DNA from: Streptomyces sp. RP5T
GTDB taxonomy: Bacteria; Actinomycetota; Actinomycetes; Streptomycetales; Streptomycetaceae
Direction: 5' to 3'
NCBI RefSeq assembly: GCF_003933965.1
Contig: NZ_RSAJ01000011.1
Location: 1-42,951, forward strand
Length of the DNA: 42,951 bases
In this document: one piece after another, positions 1-8,892 of the stretch
How the letters are laid out: each line of letters starts with the position of its first letter
Position numbering within the stretch: the stretch's first letter is position 1
The notes under the pieces: model-generated
Seen by the model: the letters and a program-made list of their open reading frames with translations, nothing else
What the model was told of the DNA's origin: nothing
Database searches by the model: none
Position numbers and translations under genes: made by a program

Positions 1-42
1 TCCCTCACCCGTCCCACTCACCCGAGATCGAAAGGACCCCCT

Positions 43-1260
43 ATGAGCACCGCCGCACCGGCCGACTGGAAGACCGTCCCCGTCCCGGCCGACGCCGCCG
101 GCTGGATCGCACGCGCCGCCGAGGTGGCCGCCGTCCTCGCCTCCGACGCCGCTGCCCGGGACAAGGCCGCCGCCACCCCGTACGCCGAGATCCGGCTGCT
201 GAAGGAGTCCGGCCTGGTCACGCTCCTCGGCCCCGCCGAGCACGGTGGCGCCGGCCAGGACTGGACCACCGCCTACCGCGTGGTCCGCGAGGTGGCCAAG
301 GCCGACGGCTCCATCGGTCAGCTGCTCGGCTACCACTACCTGTGGAACTGGGCCGCCCGACTGGTCGGCACCCGCGAACAGTGGGAGCACGTCGAGGCCG
401 AGGCCGCCCGCAACCAGTGGTTCTTCGGCGGCGCGGTCAACCCGCGCGACCAGGACGTGGTGGTGAAGGACGAGGGCGACACGCTCACCTTCACCGGCCG
501 CAAGACCTTCTCCACCGGCAGCAAGGTCTCCGACGTCACCGTCCTCGAAGGCGTCCTGGAGGGCACCGACGACCACGTCTTCGCCATCGTCCCGTCCGAC
601 AGCGAGGGCCTGACCTTCCACGACGACTGGGACAACATCGGCCAGCGCCTCACCGAGAGCGGGGGCGTCACCCTCGACGCGGTGCGCGCCCCCTGGTCGG
701 CCGCGGCGGGCTATGTGGACAAGCGGTTCCGGCCGCGCGTCTACAACACGCTCAACGTGCCGACCATCCAGCTCGTCTTCGTCAGCTTCTACCTCGGCAT
801 CGCCGCCGGCGCGCTGGAGACCGCCGCCACCTACACCCGGACCAAGTCGCGGCCCTGGCTGCACGGCGGCCACGAGCACGCCGTCGACGAGCCCTATGTC
901 ATCGACACCTACGGCGACCTCACCGCCAAGCTGTGGGCCGTCGAGGCCCTGGCCGACGCCGTGGCCGCCGAGGGGCAGAAGCTGCACGACGACCCGGACG
1001 CGGTCACCGCACAGGCCCGGGGCGAGTTCGAGGTGCGGGTGGCCGCGGCGAAGGCCCGCGCCACCGATGTCGCCCTGGAGATCACCCAGCGCATCTTCGA
1101 GGTGACCGGAGCCCGCGCCACCGCCTCCGCCGAAGGCCTCGACCGCTTCTGGCGCGACGTCCGCACCCACACGCTCCACGACCCGGTCGCCTACAAGCGC
1201 CGTGAGCTCGGCCGCCACGTCCTCACCGGTGAGCTGCCGCAGCCCACCTGGTACTCCTGA
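43..1260 (+). CDS. DszC/SfnB-type FMNH2-dependent monooxygenase (acyl-CoA dehydrogenase fold), paralogue 1
   Basis: 405 aa with the acyl-CoA dehydrogenase fold throughout: helical N-terminal domain (about 20-135), central beta domain (about 140-245, with the GRKTFSTGS motif), C-terminal helical bundle (about 250-390, with TRTKSRPW and the ending FWRDVRTHTLHDPVAYKRRE). In this family that ending and the flavin-reductase neighbour go with DszC/SfnB-like enzymes that use reduced flavin and O2 on organosulfur compounds, rather than with fatty-acid dehydrogenases. An AAAGGA site lies just upstream of the ATG. It is the first gene seen of a tight operon with ssuE, a second paralogue and ssuD. The operon suggests oxidation of an alkyl sulfide, sulfone or sulfonate for sulfur; the exact substrate cannot be read. 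The promoter lies outside the window. Confidence 0.9.
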   Translation: MSTAAPADWKTVPVPADAAGWIARAAEVAAVLASDAAARDKAAATPYAEIRLLKESGLVTLLGPAEHGGAGQDWTTAYRVVREVAKADGSIGQLLGYHYLWNWAARLVGTREQWEHVEAEAARNQWFFGGAVNPRDQDVVVKDEGDTLTFTGRKTFSTGSKVSDVTVLEGVLEGTDDHVFAIVPSDSEGLTFHDDWDNIGQRLTESGGVTLDAVRAPWSAAAGYVDKRFRPRVYNTLNVPTIQLVFVSFYLGIAAGALETAATYTRTKSRPWLHGGHEHAVDEPYVIDTYGDLTAKLWAVEALADAVAAEGQKLHDDPDAVTAQARGEFEVRVAAAKARATDVALEITQRIFEVTGARATASAEGLDRFWRDVRTHTLHDPVAYKRRELGRHVLTGELPQPTWYS

Positions 1261-1272
1261 AAGGTCCCTCCC

Positions 1273-1830
1273 ATGGCCACCATCCTCTCCGTCTCCGGCA
1301 GTCCCTCTCCCACCTCCCGCACCGCCCGGCTGCTGCGCCACCTCGACGGTCGGCTCGCGGCCCAGGGACACGAGGTGATCCCGTTCGACGTGCGCACGCT
1401 GCCCGCCGAGGCCCTGCTGCACGCCGACTTCGGTCACCCGGCGATCGCCCGGGCCACCTCCCTGGTCGAGCAGGCGGACGGCGTCGTCGTCGGCACCCCC
1501 GTCTACAAGGCCGCCTACTCCGGGCTGCTGAAGTCGCTGCTGGACCTGCTCCCGCAGTACGCCCTGGCGGGCAAGACCGTACTGCCCCTGGCCACCGGTG
1601 GTTCCACCGCCCACGTCCTGGCCATCGACTACGCCCTGCGGCCGGTCCTCGCCTCCATGGGAGCCGCGCACATCACGCCGGGGTGGTTCACGCTCGACAA
1701 GGACATCACGGTCGGTGACGACGGCTCGCTGACCGTCGCACCCGCCCCGGCCGAGGCGCTGGCCCAGATCACGGACCAGTTCTCGCTCGCGCTGGGCGGC
1801 CGTGCGACGGTGCTGGCGGCCACCGGATGA
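1273..1830 (+). CDS. ssuE: NADPH-dependent FMN reductase, SsuE/MsuE type
   Basis: 185 aa, the usual length for SsuE. The flavodoxin-like fold starts with MATILSVSGSPSPTSRTARLL, and the SGSPSPTSRTA loop is the FMN phosphate-binding motif. VVGTPVYKAAYSGLLKSLLD and LPLATGGSTAHVLAIDYALRP are typical of SsuE. It supplies reduced flavin to two-component monooxygenases, here the flanking DszC-like proteins and SsuD. It starts 12 nt after the upstream stop, and its own stop overlaps the next start, so translation is probably coupled. Confidence 0.93.
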   Translation: MATILSVSGSPSPTSRTARLLRHLDGRLAAQGHEVIPFDVRTLPAEALLHADFGHPAIARATSLVEQADGVVVGTPVYKAAYSGLLKSLLDLLPQYALAGKTVLPLATGGSTAHVLAIDYALRPVLASMGAAHITPGWFTLDKDITVGDDGSLTVAPAPAEALAQITDQFSLALGGRATVLAATG

Positions 1831-3023
1831 GCGCCCCGGCCGTGATTGGCGGCGACGGGGAGGCCCTCGCCGTCGCCGCAGAGATGGCCGCGGACTTCCG
1901 CAAGGGCGCCGCCGAGCGGGACTCCCGGCGGCGGCTGCCGCACCCGGAACTGCAGCGGCTGTCCGCGTCCGGGCTGCTCGCCGTGACGGTGCCCGCGCGG
2001 TTCGGCGGCGCGGACGTGAGCACCGAAACGCTCGCGGAGATCTTCCGGGTGCTGGCCTCGGCCGACGCCAGCCTCGCCCAGATCCCGCAGAGCCACTTCG
2101 TGTACGTCAACGTTCTCCGCCGTCAGGGGACGCAGGAGCAGAAGGAGTTCTTCTTCGGCGAGGTGCTCGCGGGCAAGCGGTTCGGCAACGCCCAGTCCGA
2201 GGCGGGCACCAGCCATGTGCAGGACATCCGTACGCGGCTCGCGCGGCGCCCCGACGGGTCGTACCTCCTGAACGGCGTCAAGCACTACTCCACCGGCGCG
2301 CTGTTCGCCGACTGGATCCCCGTCCTCGCCCGCGCCGACGACGACAACCTGCACGTGGCCTACGTGCCCCGCGACGCCCCCGGCCTCACGGTCGTGGACG
2401 ACTGGGACGGCATGGGGCAGCGCACCACCGCCAGCGGAACTGTCCGCCTGGAGTCGGTGCCGGTGCCCGCCGACCGTGTGGTGCCGCACCACCTCACCTT
2501 CCGGGGACCGCAGCTCCACGGTGCCGTGGCGCAGCTGCTGCACGCCGCCATCGACGCCGGGATCGCCTCCGGAGCGCTGGCCGAGGCCGTGGAGTTCGTC
2601 CGCACGAAGAGCCGTCCCTGGTTCGAGAGCGTCGACGAAGGACACCCGACCGCCGCCGAGGACCCTCTGCTCATTCAGCGGTTCGGTGAACTGGCGATCC
2701 GCGTCCGGGCCGCCGACGCGTTGCTCGCCACCGCGGCCAGAACCGTGGACGCCGCCCGCACCGAGCTGACGGACGACTCCGCGGCGGAGGCCTCGATAGC
2801 GGTGGCCGCTGCCAAGGTGACGGCGGCGGAGGTGGCCGTGGAGGTCGCCAGCGCCCTGTTCGAGGTCTCCGGCACCCGCTCGGCGCTCGACTCCGACGGC
2901 CTGCACCGCCATTGGCGCGACGCCCGCACCCACACCCTGCACGACCCGGCCCGCTGGAAGGTCCAGCACATCGGCCGCTACCTGCTCCACGGCACACGGC
3001 CGCCCCGGCACGGCCTGCTCTGA
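1827..3023 (+). CDS. DszC/SfnB-type FMNH2-dependent monooxygenase, paralogue 2
   Basis: 398 aa, same fold and length as the 43-1260 protein but clearly diverged. It contains GVKHYSTGALFADWIPVLAR in the central domain, DDWDGMGQRTTASGTVRLE, FVRTKSRPWFES in the C-terminal bundle and the shared ending HWRDARTHTLHDPARWK. The ATG overlaps the ssuE stop as ATGA. Having two paralogues served by one reductase suggests consecutive oxidation steps or two substrates (inference). The N-terminus (VIGGDGEALAVAAEMAADF) also resembles the stub at 4210-4350. Confidence 0.9.
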   Translation: MSAPAVIGGDGEALAVAAEMAADFRKGAAERDSRRRLPHPELQRLSASGLLAVTVPARFGGADVSTETLAEIFRVLASADASLAQIPQSHFVYVNVLRRQGTQEQKEFFFGEVLAGKRFGNAQSEAGTSHVQDIRTRLARRPDGSYLLNGVKHYSTGALFADWIPVLARADDDNLHVAYVPRDAPGLTVVDDWDGMGQRTTASGTVRLESVPVPADRVVPHHLTFRGPQLHGAVAQLLHAAIDAGIASGALAEAVEFVRTKSRPWFESVDEGHPTAAEDPLLIQRFGELAIRVRAADALLATAARTVDAARTELTDDSAAEASIAVAAAKVTAAEVAVEVASALFEVSGTRSALDSDGLHRHWRDARTHTLHDPARWKVQHIGRYLLHGTRPPRHGLL

Positions 3024-3049
3024 CGAACCACCCCCTATCGGAGGCCCAC

Positions 3050-4213
3050 GTGTCCCTCACCTTCCACTGGTTCCTGCCCACCAACGGCGACAGCCGCCAC
3101 GTCGTCGGCGGCGGCCACGGCACCCCGGTCACCACGACCGGCGGTGACCGGTCGCCGACCGTCGCCTATCTGAGCCAGATCGCCCGTGCCGCCGAGGAGT
3201 TGGGCTTCGTGGGCGCGCTCACCCCCACCGGCGCCTGGTGCGAGGACGCGTGGCTGACCACGGCGATGGTCAGCCAGAACACCGAGCGGCTGAAGTTCCT
3301 GGTCGCCTTCCGGCCCGGCTTCGTCTCGCCGACGCTCGCCGCGCAGATGGCGTCCACCTTCCAGCGGCAGACCGGCGGACGGCTGCTGCTCAACGTGGTC
3401 ACCGGCGGCGAGAGCCACGAGCAGAAGGCTTACGGCGACTTCCTCGACAAGGACGCCCGCTACCGCCGGACCGGTGAATTCCTGCAAATCGTCCGGGCGT
3501 TGTGGCAGGGGAAGACCGTCGACCTGGCAGGTGAGCACCTCCGGGTCGAGGACGCGGAGCTGGCCCGGCTGCCCGAACCGGTCCCGGAGGTGTACTTCGG
3601 CGGGTCCTCGCCCATCGCCGGGCAGGTCGCGGCCAAACACGTCGACGTGTACCTCACCTGGGGCGAGCCGCCGACCGCGGTCGCCGAGAAGATCGCCCGG
3701 ATCCGAGGGCTGGCGGCCGAGGAGGGTCGCACCCTGCGCTTCGGGATCCGGCTGCACGTCATCACCCGCGACACCGCCGAGCAGGCCTGGGCGGAGGCGA
3801 ACCGTCTCCTGGAGGGCTTCGACCCGGAAACCGTGCGGTCGGTCCAGGCCGGGCTCGCCCGCAGCGAGTCCGAGGGGCAGCAGCGGATGCTCGCCCTGCA
3901 CGGCGGCGGCCGCGACCGTCTGGAGATCCACCCCAACCTGTGGGCCGGCATCGGCCTGGTCCGCGGCGGCGCGGGCACCTCCTTGGTCGGCAGCCATGAC
4001 GAGGTCGCCGAGCGCATCGAGGAGTACCACGCCCTCGGCATCGACGAGTTCGTGCTCTCCGGCTACCCGCACCTGGAGGAGGCGTACTGGTTCGGCGAAG
4101 GCGTCCTGCCCCGGCTTCAGGCGCGCGGGCTGTGGAGCCATCCGTTCCGCGGTACGACGGACGCACGGCCCCTCGCTCAGATCCCCTTCGCGGGCGCCGG
4201 GGACCGGCGATGA
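3050..4213 (+). CDS. ssuD: alkanesulfonate monooxygenase SsuD
   Basis: 387 aa from a GTG at 3050, with CGGAGG about 6 nt upstream; the frame is open further upstream, but that part overlaps the previous gene and has no homology. Luciferase-like TIM barrel very close to E. coli SsuD (381 aa). It keeps the active-site cysteine in WCEDAWL, the RLHVI Arg/His pair, TGGESHE, YLTWGEPP and the NLWAGIGLVRGGAGTSLVG loop. It uses SsuE-made FMNH2 and O2 to cleave the C-S bond of alkanesulfonates to an aldehyde and sulfite in the cytoplasm. It is the last intact gene of the operon, and its stop overlaps the start of a degenerate ORF. Confidence 0.94.
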   Translation: MSLTFHWFLPTNGDSRHVVGGGHGTPVTTTGGDRSPTVAYLSQIARAAEELGFVGALTPTGAWCEDAWLTTAMVSQNTERLKFLVAFRPGFVSPTLAAQMASTFQRQTGGRLLLNVVTGGESHEQKAYGDFLDKDARYRRTGEFLQIVRALWQGKTVDLAGEHLRVEDAELARLPEPVPEVYFGGSSPIAGQVAAKHVDVYLTWGEPPTAVAEKIARIRGLAAEEGRTLRFGIRLHVITRDTAEQAWAEANRLLEGFDPETVRSVQAGLARSESEGQQRMLALHGGGRDRLEIHPNLWAGIGLVRGGAGTSLVGSHDEVAERIEEYHALGIDEFVLSGYPHLEEAYWFGEGVLPRLQARGLWSHPFRGTTDARPLAQIPFAGAGDRR

Positions 4214-4350
4214 TCCACGTGATCGCCGACGACACCGAGGCGTGTGCCCTCGCCGCCGAACCGGCCGCCGAGTTCGCCCCCGAGGCCGCCTTCCGGGATG
4301 CGGGGCGCATCACCCTCGGAGGGGCGGCGGTCCGGATGATGTCCGGCTGA
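4210..4350 (+). pseudogene. N-terminal stub of a third DszC/SfnB-like monooxygenase
   Basis: 46-codon ORF whose ATG overlaps the ssuD stop (ATGA), the same coupling used elsewhere in the operon. The first 30 residues (HVIADDTEACALAAEPAAEF and the EAAFRD that follows) match the N-terminus of the 1827-3023 protein (AVIGGDGEALAVAAEMAADF, then KGAAERD). Homology stops at about residue 34 and the frame ends soon after. I read it as a deletion remnant of a further monooxygenase gene; translation of the 46-aa peptide is possible but no function is evident. Confidence 0.6.
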
Positions 4351-4470
4351 GCAGTCCGGGCCTCCCGGTGGCGGGCGGGCGGCCGGGCGCAGCCGTCCGA
4401 CGACGTTTGTCAGTACGGCCCACGTGGCCACCCGCGCTCCGGAGCTGTCGCCTCCGTCGCAGTGGTTCGC

Positions 4471-7245
4471 TCACAAGGCCCGGGTCGCGTAGGCCCTGAC
4501 GTCGGCGTCCGTGTCCGTCGTCGCCGTGGCCAGGGCCGCTCGGGCGTCCTCGGTGGCACGGTGCCGGGTCAGTGCTGCCACGGCGGCCTTGCGGACGTCG
4601 GCGTTGGGGTCGGCGAGGGCCTTGGCGAGAGCGGGTACGGCGAGGCCGTGGGCCGCGAGGGAGAGGGCGGTGGCCGCGCCGGCCCGCACTTGCCAGGCCG
4701 GGTCGGACAGGGCCGCTTCCGCGCGTGCGGCCAGGGGCGCCGGGCAGCCGGTCGTGCCCAGTGCCTCGTAGGCGGCCGCACGCACCAGGGCGTCGGGATC
4801 GTCGATGAGCTCGGTGAGGGCCGACAGGACCATGTCGCCTCCGGGGCCGCCCGACGTGGTGTCGTCGAGCTGTCCCGCGGCCACGGTGGCCAGGGCCTTG
4901 GCGATGGTGACGCGGACCTCGCGGGACGGGTCGGCGGTCGCCGCGCGGGCCAGCTCTCCGGCGGCGTCGACCGACACGAGTGCTCGCACGGCAGCGACAC
5001 GCACGGCGATGTCCGCGTCCGAAAGGGAGCCTGCGAACAGCCCGGTGGTGCCGAGGCGCAGGGCACGCAGGACGTCGAGGGCGGCGGCACGGGCGACGGG
5101 ATCGGCTTCGGACAGGGCGGCGACGAGGCCGTCGCGCAGGGCTGGTTCAGGGTCCAGCGTCTCGACCAGTTCGCGCAGTGAGGCGGCCGCGGCGGCGCGG
5201 ACGCCGGCGTCGGGGTCGGCGAGCGTGGCGGCCAGTGCCGGTCCGGTGCCCGGCGGCACCGTCTCCGTCAGCACGGTGACGGCCGTCCGGCGCACGGTGG
5301 GCTCGGGGTCGGCCAGGTAAGGGGCGAGGGCGGAGAGCCGGGGCTCGTCCTCCGCGAGGGAGAGCAGTTCGAGCAGGCGCGGTGTGGCCGGCGTGTCCGT
5401 GTCGGAACCGGGGCGGGCGGCCACTTCGGTCAGGGCGGGTTCCTGCCGTATCGCCACCGGCGCCGCTTCCCGGGCCCCAGCGGTCGCGACCTGTTCCGAG
5501 TGGACCTCGCCGAGGCGGCGGGAGGGCCCGCCGACCGCGGTGAGACCGTCGACCGGGACCAGATAGGGGGCCACGGGGCGCGCCGTGAACTCCATCGCCC
5601 CGGTGGGGGACTTGCGCAGGTCGAGGTGGTGGAACCAGGACGCGTCGTCACGGTGGGGGTGGTCGAGACGGTCGTGGTAGAGGCCCCAGCGGGACTCCGT
5701 GCGGGCCAGGGAGGCCCGCGCGGCCATCTCCGCGCAGTCGCGGATGAAGCTCACCTCCGCGCAGCGCATCAGCTCGTGCGGGGTGCGGGCGCCCATCTCC
5801 GCGATGTCGTCGTGCATCCGCTCGAACGCCTCCAGGGCCAGCGACAGCCGGGCGCCGGACTTCGGCGGTGCCACGTAGTCGTTCACGAAGCGGCGCAGCT
5901 TGTACTCGACCTGGGGCTGCGGCGGGCCGTCGGGGTTGCGCAGCGGGCGGTAGATCAGCTGGTGCGCCTGCTGTAGCTGGTCGGGGGGCAACTCCCCTTC
6001 GTACGGCGTGTACTGGGACGCGTCCGCCCCGGCCAGGTCGCCGAAGACGAACGCGCCGATCATGTAGTTGTGCGGGACACAGGCCAGGTCCCCGGCGGCG
6101 TACAGGCGGGGGACGGTCGTACGGGCGTGGTCGTCGACCCGTACTCCCGACGCCGAGTGGCCGCCGCACAGGCCGATCTCGGAGATGTGCATCTCCACGT
6201 CGTGGGTGCGGTAGTCATGGCCGCGGCTCGCGTGGAAGGTGCCGCGGGTCGGGCGTTCGGTCGAGTGAAGGATCGACTCCAGGGCCGAGATCGACTCCTC
6301 CGGGAGGTGGCTCAGCTTGAGGTAGACCGGGCCCCTGTCGCTCGCGACCTCCTCCGCGAACTCCGCCATCATCTGGCCCGACCAGTAGTCGGAGTCGACG
6401 AAGCGTTCGCCGTGCCGGTTGACCTGGTAGCCGCCGAAGGGGTTGGCGACGTACGCGCAGGCGGGACCGTTGTAGTCCTTGATCAGCGGGTTGATCTGGA
6501 AGCACTCGATGCCGGTCAGTTCGGCGCCCGCGTGATACGCCATCGCGTAGCCGTCACCCGCGTTCGTCGGGTTCTCGTACGTGCCGTACAGGTAGCCGGA
6601 GGCCGGCAGGCCGAGGCGGCCGCACGCGCCGGTCGCCAGGATCACCGCGCCCGCACGGACGGTGACGAAGGCGCCCGTGCGGGTGTGGAAGCCCACCGCC
6701 CCCACGGCCCGCCCTTCCGCCGTGAGTACGCGCACCGGCATCACCCGGTTCTCGATCCGGATCCGCTCGCGCATCTCGCGCCGCCGCAACTGCCGGTACA
6801 GGACCTTCTTGACGTCCTTGCCCTCCGGCATCGGCAGCACATAGGAGCCGGAGCGGTGGACCTGGCGGACCGCGTACTCGCCGTGCTCGTCCTTCTCGAA
6901 CTTCACCCCGTACGACTCCAGCCGCTGGACCATGGCGAAGCCGCGGGTGGCGGTCTGGCGGACGGTGGTCTGGTCGACGATGCCGTCGTTGGCGCGGGTG
7001 ATCTCGGCGACGTAGTCGTCAGGTTCGGCGCGGCCGGGGATGACCGCGTTGTTGACGCCGTCCATGCCCATGGCGAGGGCGCCGGAGTGGCGGACGTGTG
7101 CCTTCTCCAGGAGGAGGACGTTCGCGCCGTGCTCGGCGGTGGTCAGGGCCGCCATGGTGCCGGCGGTGCCGCCGCCGATGACGAGGACGTCGCAGGTCAG
7201 TTCCTCGGCGTCGGTGAGGTCGGGGATCTGCAGAGGGGTGTCCAC
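4471..7245 (-). CDS. AprA/fumarate-reductase-like flavoprotein fused to C-terminal HEAT repeats
   Basis: 924 aa from a GTG at 7245 preceded by GAAAGG; the longer open frame upstream only covers the ABC ATPase gene. Residues about 18-48 form the FAD Rossmann motif (VLVIGGGTAGTMAAL ... LLLEK). YENPTNAGDGYAMAYHAGAE and the YAAGDLACVPHNYMIGAF segment align by eye better with AprA (APS reductase alpha), including a Pro-His pair near the flavin, than with succinate dehydrogenase. The flavoprotein ends near residue 590; after a linker, residues about 645-924 hold eight or nine HEAT repeats of the DPDAxVRxAAAxAL type. It is the last gene of the minus-strand sulfonate-transport operon, with an AprB-like ferredoxin encoded upstream. 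It is probably a soluble FAD oxidoreductase acting on an oxidised sulfur compound; reaction unknown. Confidence 0.85.
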   Translation of the reverse strand: MDTPLQIPDLTDAEELTCDVLVIGGGTAGTMAALTTAEHGANVLLLEKAHVRHSGALAMGMDGVNNAVIPGRAEPDDYVAEITRANDGIVDQTTVRQTATRGFAMVQRLESYGVKFEKDEHGEYAVRQVHRSGSYVLPMPEGKDVKKVLYRQLRRREMRERIRIENRVMPVRVLTAEGRAVGAVGFHTRTGAFVTVRAGAVILATGACGRLGLPASGYLYGTYENPTNAGDGYAMAYHAGAELTGIECFQINPLIKDYNGPACAYVANPFGGYQVNRHGERFVDSDYWSGQMMAEFAEEVASDRGPVYLKLSHLPEESISALESILHSTERPTRGTFHASRGHDYRTHDVEMHISEIGLCGGHSASGVRVDDHARTTVPRLYAAGDLACVPHNYMIGAFVFGDLAGADASQYTPYEGELPPDQLQQAHQLIYRPLRNPDGPPQPQVEYKLRRFVNDYVAPPKSGARLSLALEAFERMHDDIAEMGARTPHELMRCAEVSFIRDCAEMAARASLARTESRWGLYHDRLDHPHRDDASWFHHLDLRKSPTGAMEFTARPVAPYLVPVDGLTAVGGPSRRLGEVHSEQVATAGAREAAPVAIRQEPALTEVAARPGSDTDTPATPRLLELLSLAEDEPRLSALAPYLADPEPTVRRTAVTVLTETVPPGTGPALAATLADPDAGVRAAAAASLRELVETLDPEPALRDGLVAALSEADPVARAAALDVLRALRLGTTGLFAGSLSDADIAVRVAAVRALVSVDAAGELARAATADPSREVRVTIAKALATVAAGQLDDTTSGGPGGDMVLSALTELIDDPDALVRAAAYEALGTTGCPAPLAARAEAALSDPAWQVRAGAATALSLAAHGLAVPALAKALADPNADVRKAAVAALTRHRATEDARAALATATTDTDADVRAYATRAL

Positions 7246-7256
7246 CAGAATGCCTT

Positions 7257-8024
7257 TCAAGAACCGAGTGACGTGAGGACTTCGTGCCGCAGGGCGATAC
7301 GCGCCGGAGCGTCGTGGGCGGCGCGCTCGCGCGGGCGCGGTACGTCCCGTACGGCGATGAGGCGGCCCGCGCCCAGGAGGGCCACGCGGTCGCCGAGGAA
7401 GAGGGCCTCGTCCACGTCGTGGGTGACGAAGACGACGGTGGCGCCCGTGCCGCGCAGCACCTCCACCAGCAGGTCCTGCATGCCGGCGCGGGTCTGGGCG
7501 TCGAGGGCGCCGAACGGTTCGTCCATGAGGACGGCACGGGGCGCACCCGCGAGGGCCCGGGCCAGTTGGGCGCGCTGACGCTGGCCACCGGAGACGCGGT
7601 GCGGCAGGTGCCGGGAATGTTCCGTCAGCCCGACGCGGGTGAGCCATGCCTCGGCCTGAGCACGGCGTTCGGCGCGGGGCAAGCCCTTGATGGCGAGGGG
7701 GAGTTCGACGTTCGCGCGCAGAGTGCGCCAGGGGAGCAGGGCGTCCTCCTGGAAGACGAGGGCGCGTTCGGCGGAGGGGGCGGTCAGGGGGCGTCCGTCC
7801 TGCGTGATCCCTCCGGAGAGCAGGGGCAGAAGTCCGGCCAGGGTGCGCAGGAGGGTCGACTTGCCGCAGCCGGAGGAGCCGACGACGGTCAGGATCTCTC
7901 CGGGGGCCACATCGAGGTCCACCTTGTCCAGCACGGGCGTGCCGGGGCGTCCGAGAGCGGCGTCGCGCAGGGCGAGGCGGGTGCCGGTCCGGGACGGCGA
8001 ACGGACGTCAGACGAGCTGGTCAT
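7257..8024 (-). CDS. ABC transporter ATP-binding protein, sulfonate/taurine (Ssu/Tau) type
   Basis: 255 aa nitrate/sulfonate/taurine-class importer ATPase. Walker A is GSSGCGKST, the signature is VSGGQRQRAQLARAL, Walker B is AVLMDEPFGALD, and the switch histidine is in FVTHDVDEAL. The ATG at 8024 has a strong AAGGAGG site inside the 3' end of the permease gene, and the two genes overlap by 17 nt. It ends 11 nt before the flavoprotein gene. It would drive uptake of an organosulfonate or similar anion with the permease and lipoprotein; the Ssu/Tau/Thi subtype cannot be fixed by eye. Confidence 0.9.
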   Translation of the reverse strand: MTSSSDVRSPSRTGTRLALRDAALGRPGTPVLDKVDLDVAPGEILTVVGSSGCGKSTLLRTLAGLLPLLSGGITQDGRPLTAPSAERALVFQEDALLPWRTLRANVELPLAIKGLPRAERRAQAEAWLTRVGLTEHSRHLPHRVSGGQRQRAQLARALAGAPRAVLMDEPFGALDAQTRAGMQDLLVEVLRGTGATVVFVTHDVDEALFLGDRVALLGAGRLIAVRDVPRPRERAAHDAPARIALRHEVLTSLGS

Positions 8025-8892
8025 GAGACACGTCCTCCTTGGGCCTGGGGCCGACCGGTGCGGGGGAGGGGGCTTCGCGTGTCCGCCGCGGGAGGCGCGC
8101 GCCGGGGACGTACGAGGTGCGCGGCAGCCAGCGGGTCAGGCGGCGGCCCAGGAGCTCAACGGCCGTGGAGGTGAGCCAGCCGAGGACGCCGATCGTGACC
8201 ATGCCGACGAACACACCGGGGTAGTTGACGATCGTGTAGTCCTGCCAGGTGCGGTAGCCGACGCCGTACTGGCCGGAGATCATCTCGGCGGAGATCACGC
8301 AGATCCACGAGACGCCGATGCCGACCGACAGGCCGCCGAAGACACCGGGCAGGGCGCCCGGCAGGACGACCGAGCCGAGGATGCGCCACCGGCCGCCGCC
8401 CATCGTGAGCACGGCCTCCTCCCATACGGGCGTCAGCGCCCGGACGGAGTGCCGGGTGGAGACCAGGACCGGGAAGAAGGCCGCGGTGAAGGTGATGAAG
8501 ACGATGCCCTGTTCGTTGGAGGGGAACAGGAGGATCGCGACGGGGACCAGGGCGATCGCCGGGATCGGGCGGACCACCTCCAGCAGCGGGCCCAGCAGGT
8601 CCTCGGCCAGTCGGGAGCGTGCCACGAGCACGCCCCCCGCCACCCCCAGGACCGCCGCCAGCAGGAAGCCGGTAAGGATGCGGGTCAGGCTGTCGGTGAG
8701 GTCCGTCCAGTAGTCGGCCCCGGCGAGGCGGTCGGCGAAGGCGTGGGCGACGTCGGTGACCGTGGGGAACTGCGAGAAGCGCAGCCACAGGTCGACGTCC
8801 AGGCTGGTCAGGAGCTGCCACAGGCCGAGGGCGGTGGCGAGGGCGGCCGCCCGCAGGGCGTACCGGGCGGCTCGTGGTGCGGGTCGGCTCAC
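8008..8892 (-). CDS. ABC transporter permease, Ssu/Tau type
   Basis: 294 aa from the GTG at 8892, whose codon overlaps the binding-protein stop as GTGA. The frame stays open further upstream, but that part is Arg/Pro-rich antisense of the neighbouring gene and was rejected. About six membrane helices are visible (ALATALGLWQLLTSL, GFLLAAVLGVAGGVLVA, IPAIALVPVAILLF, GIVFITFTAAFFPVLV, GVFVGMVTIGVLGWLTS). The cytoplasmic coupling loop lies around VGIGVSWICVISAEMI. A charged, Pro-rich tail carries the SD sequence of the ATPase gene. Confidence 0.88.
   Translation of the reverse strand: MSRPAPRAARYALRAAALATALGLWQLLTSLDVDLWLRFSQFPTVTDVAHAFADRLAGADYWTDLTDSLTRILTGFLLAAVLGVAGGVLVARSRLAEDLLGPLLEVVRPIPAIALVPVAILLFPSNEQGIVFITFTAAFFPVLVSTRHSVRALTPVWEEAVLTMGGGRWRILGSVVLPGALPGVFGGLSVGIGVSWICVISAEMISGQYGVGYRTWQDYTIVNYPGVFVGMVTIGVLGWLTSTAVELLGRRLTRWLPRTSYVPGARLPRRTREAPSPAPVGPRPKEDVSHDQLV

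Noticed and set aside
1629..3011. Long minus-strand open frames opposite the monooxygenase genes
   Set aside because: Products are Arg/Gly/Ala-rich without motifs, while the plus strand encodes clear enzymes; typical of GC-rich antisense frames.
7246..7647. N-terminal extension of the AprA-like flavoprotein
   Set aside because: It overlaps the ABC ATPase gene and is not protein-like; a GTG with a ribosome site lies at 7245.
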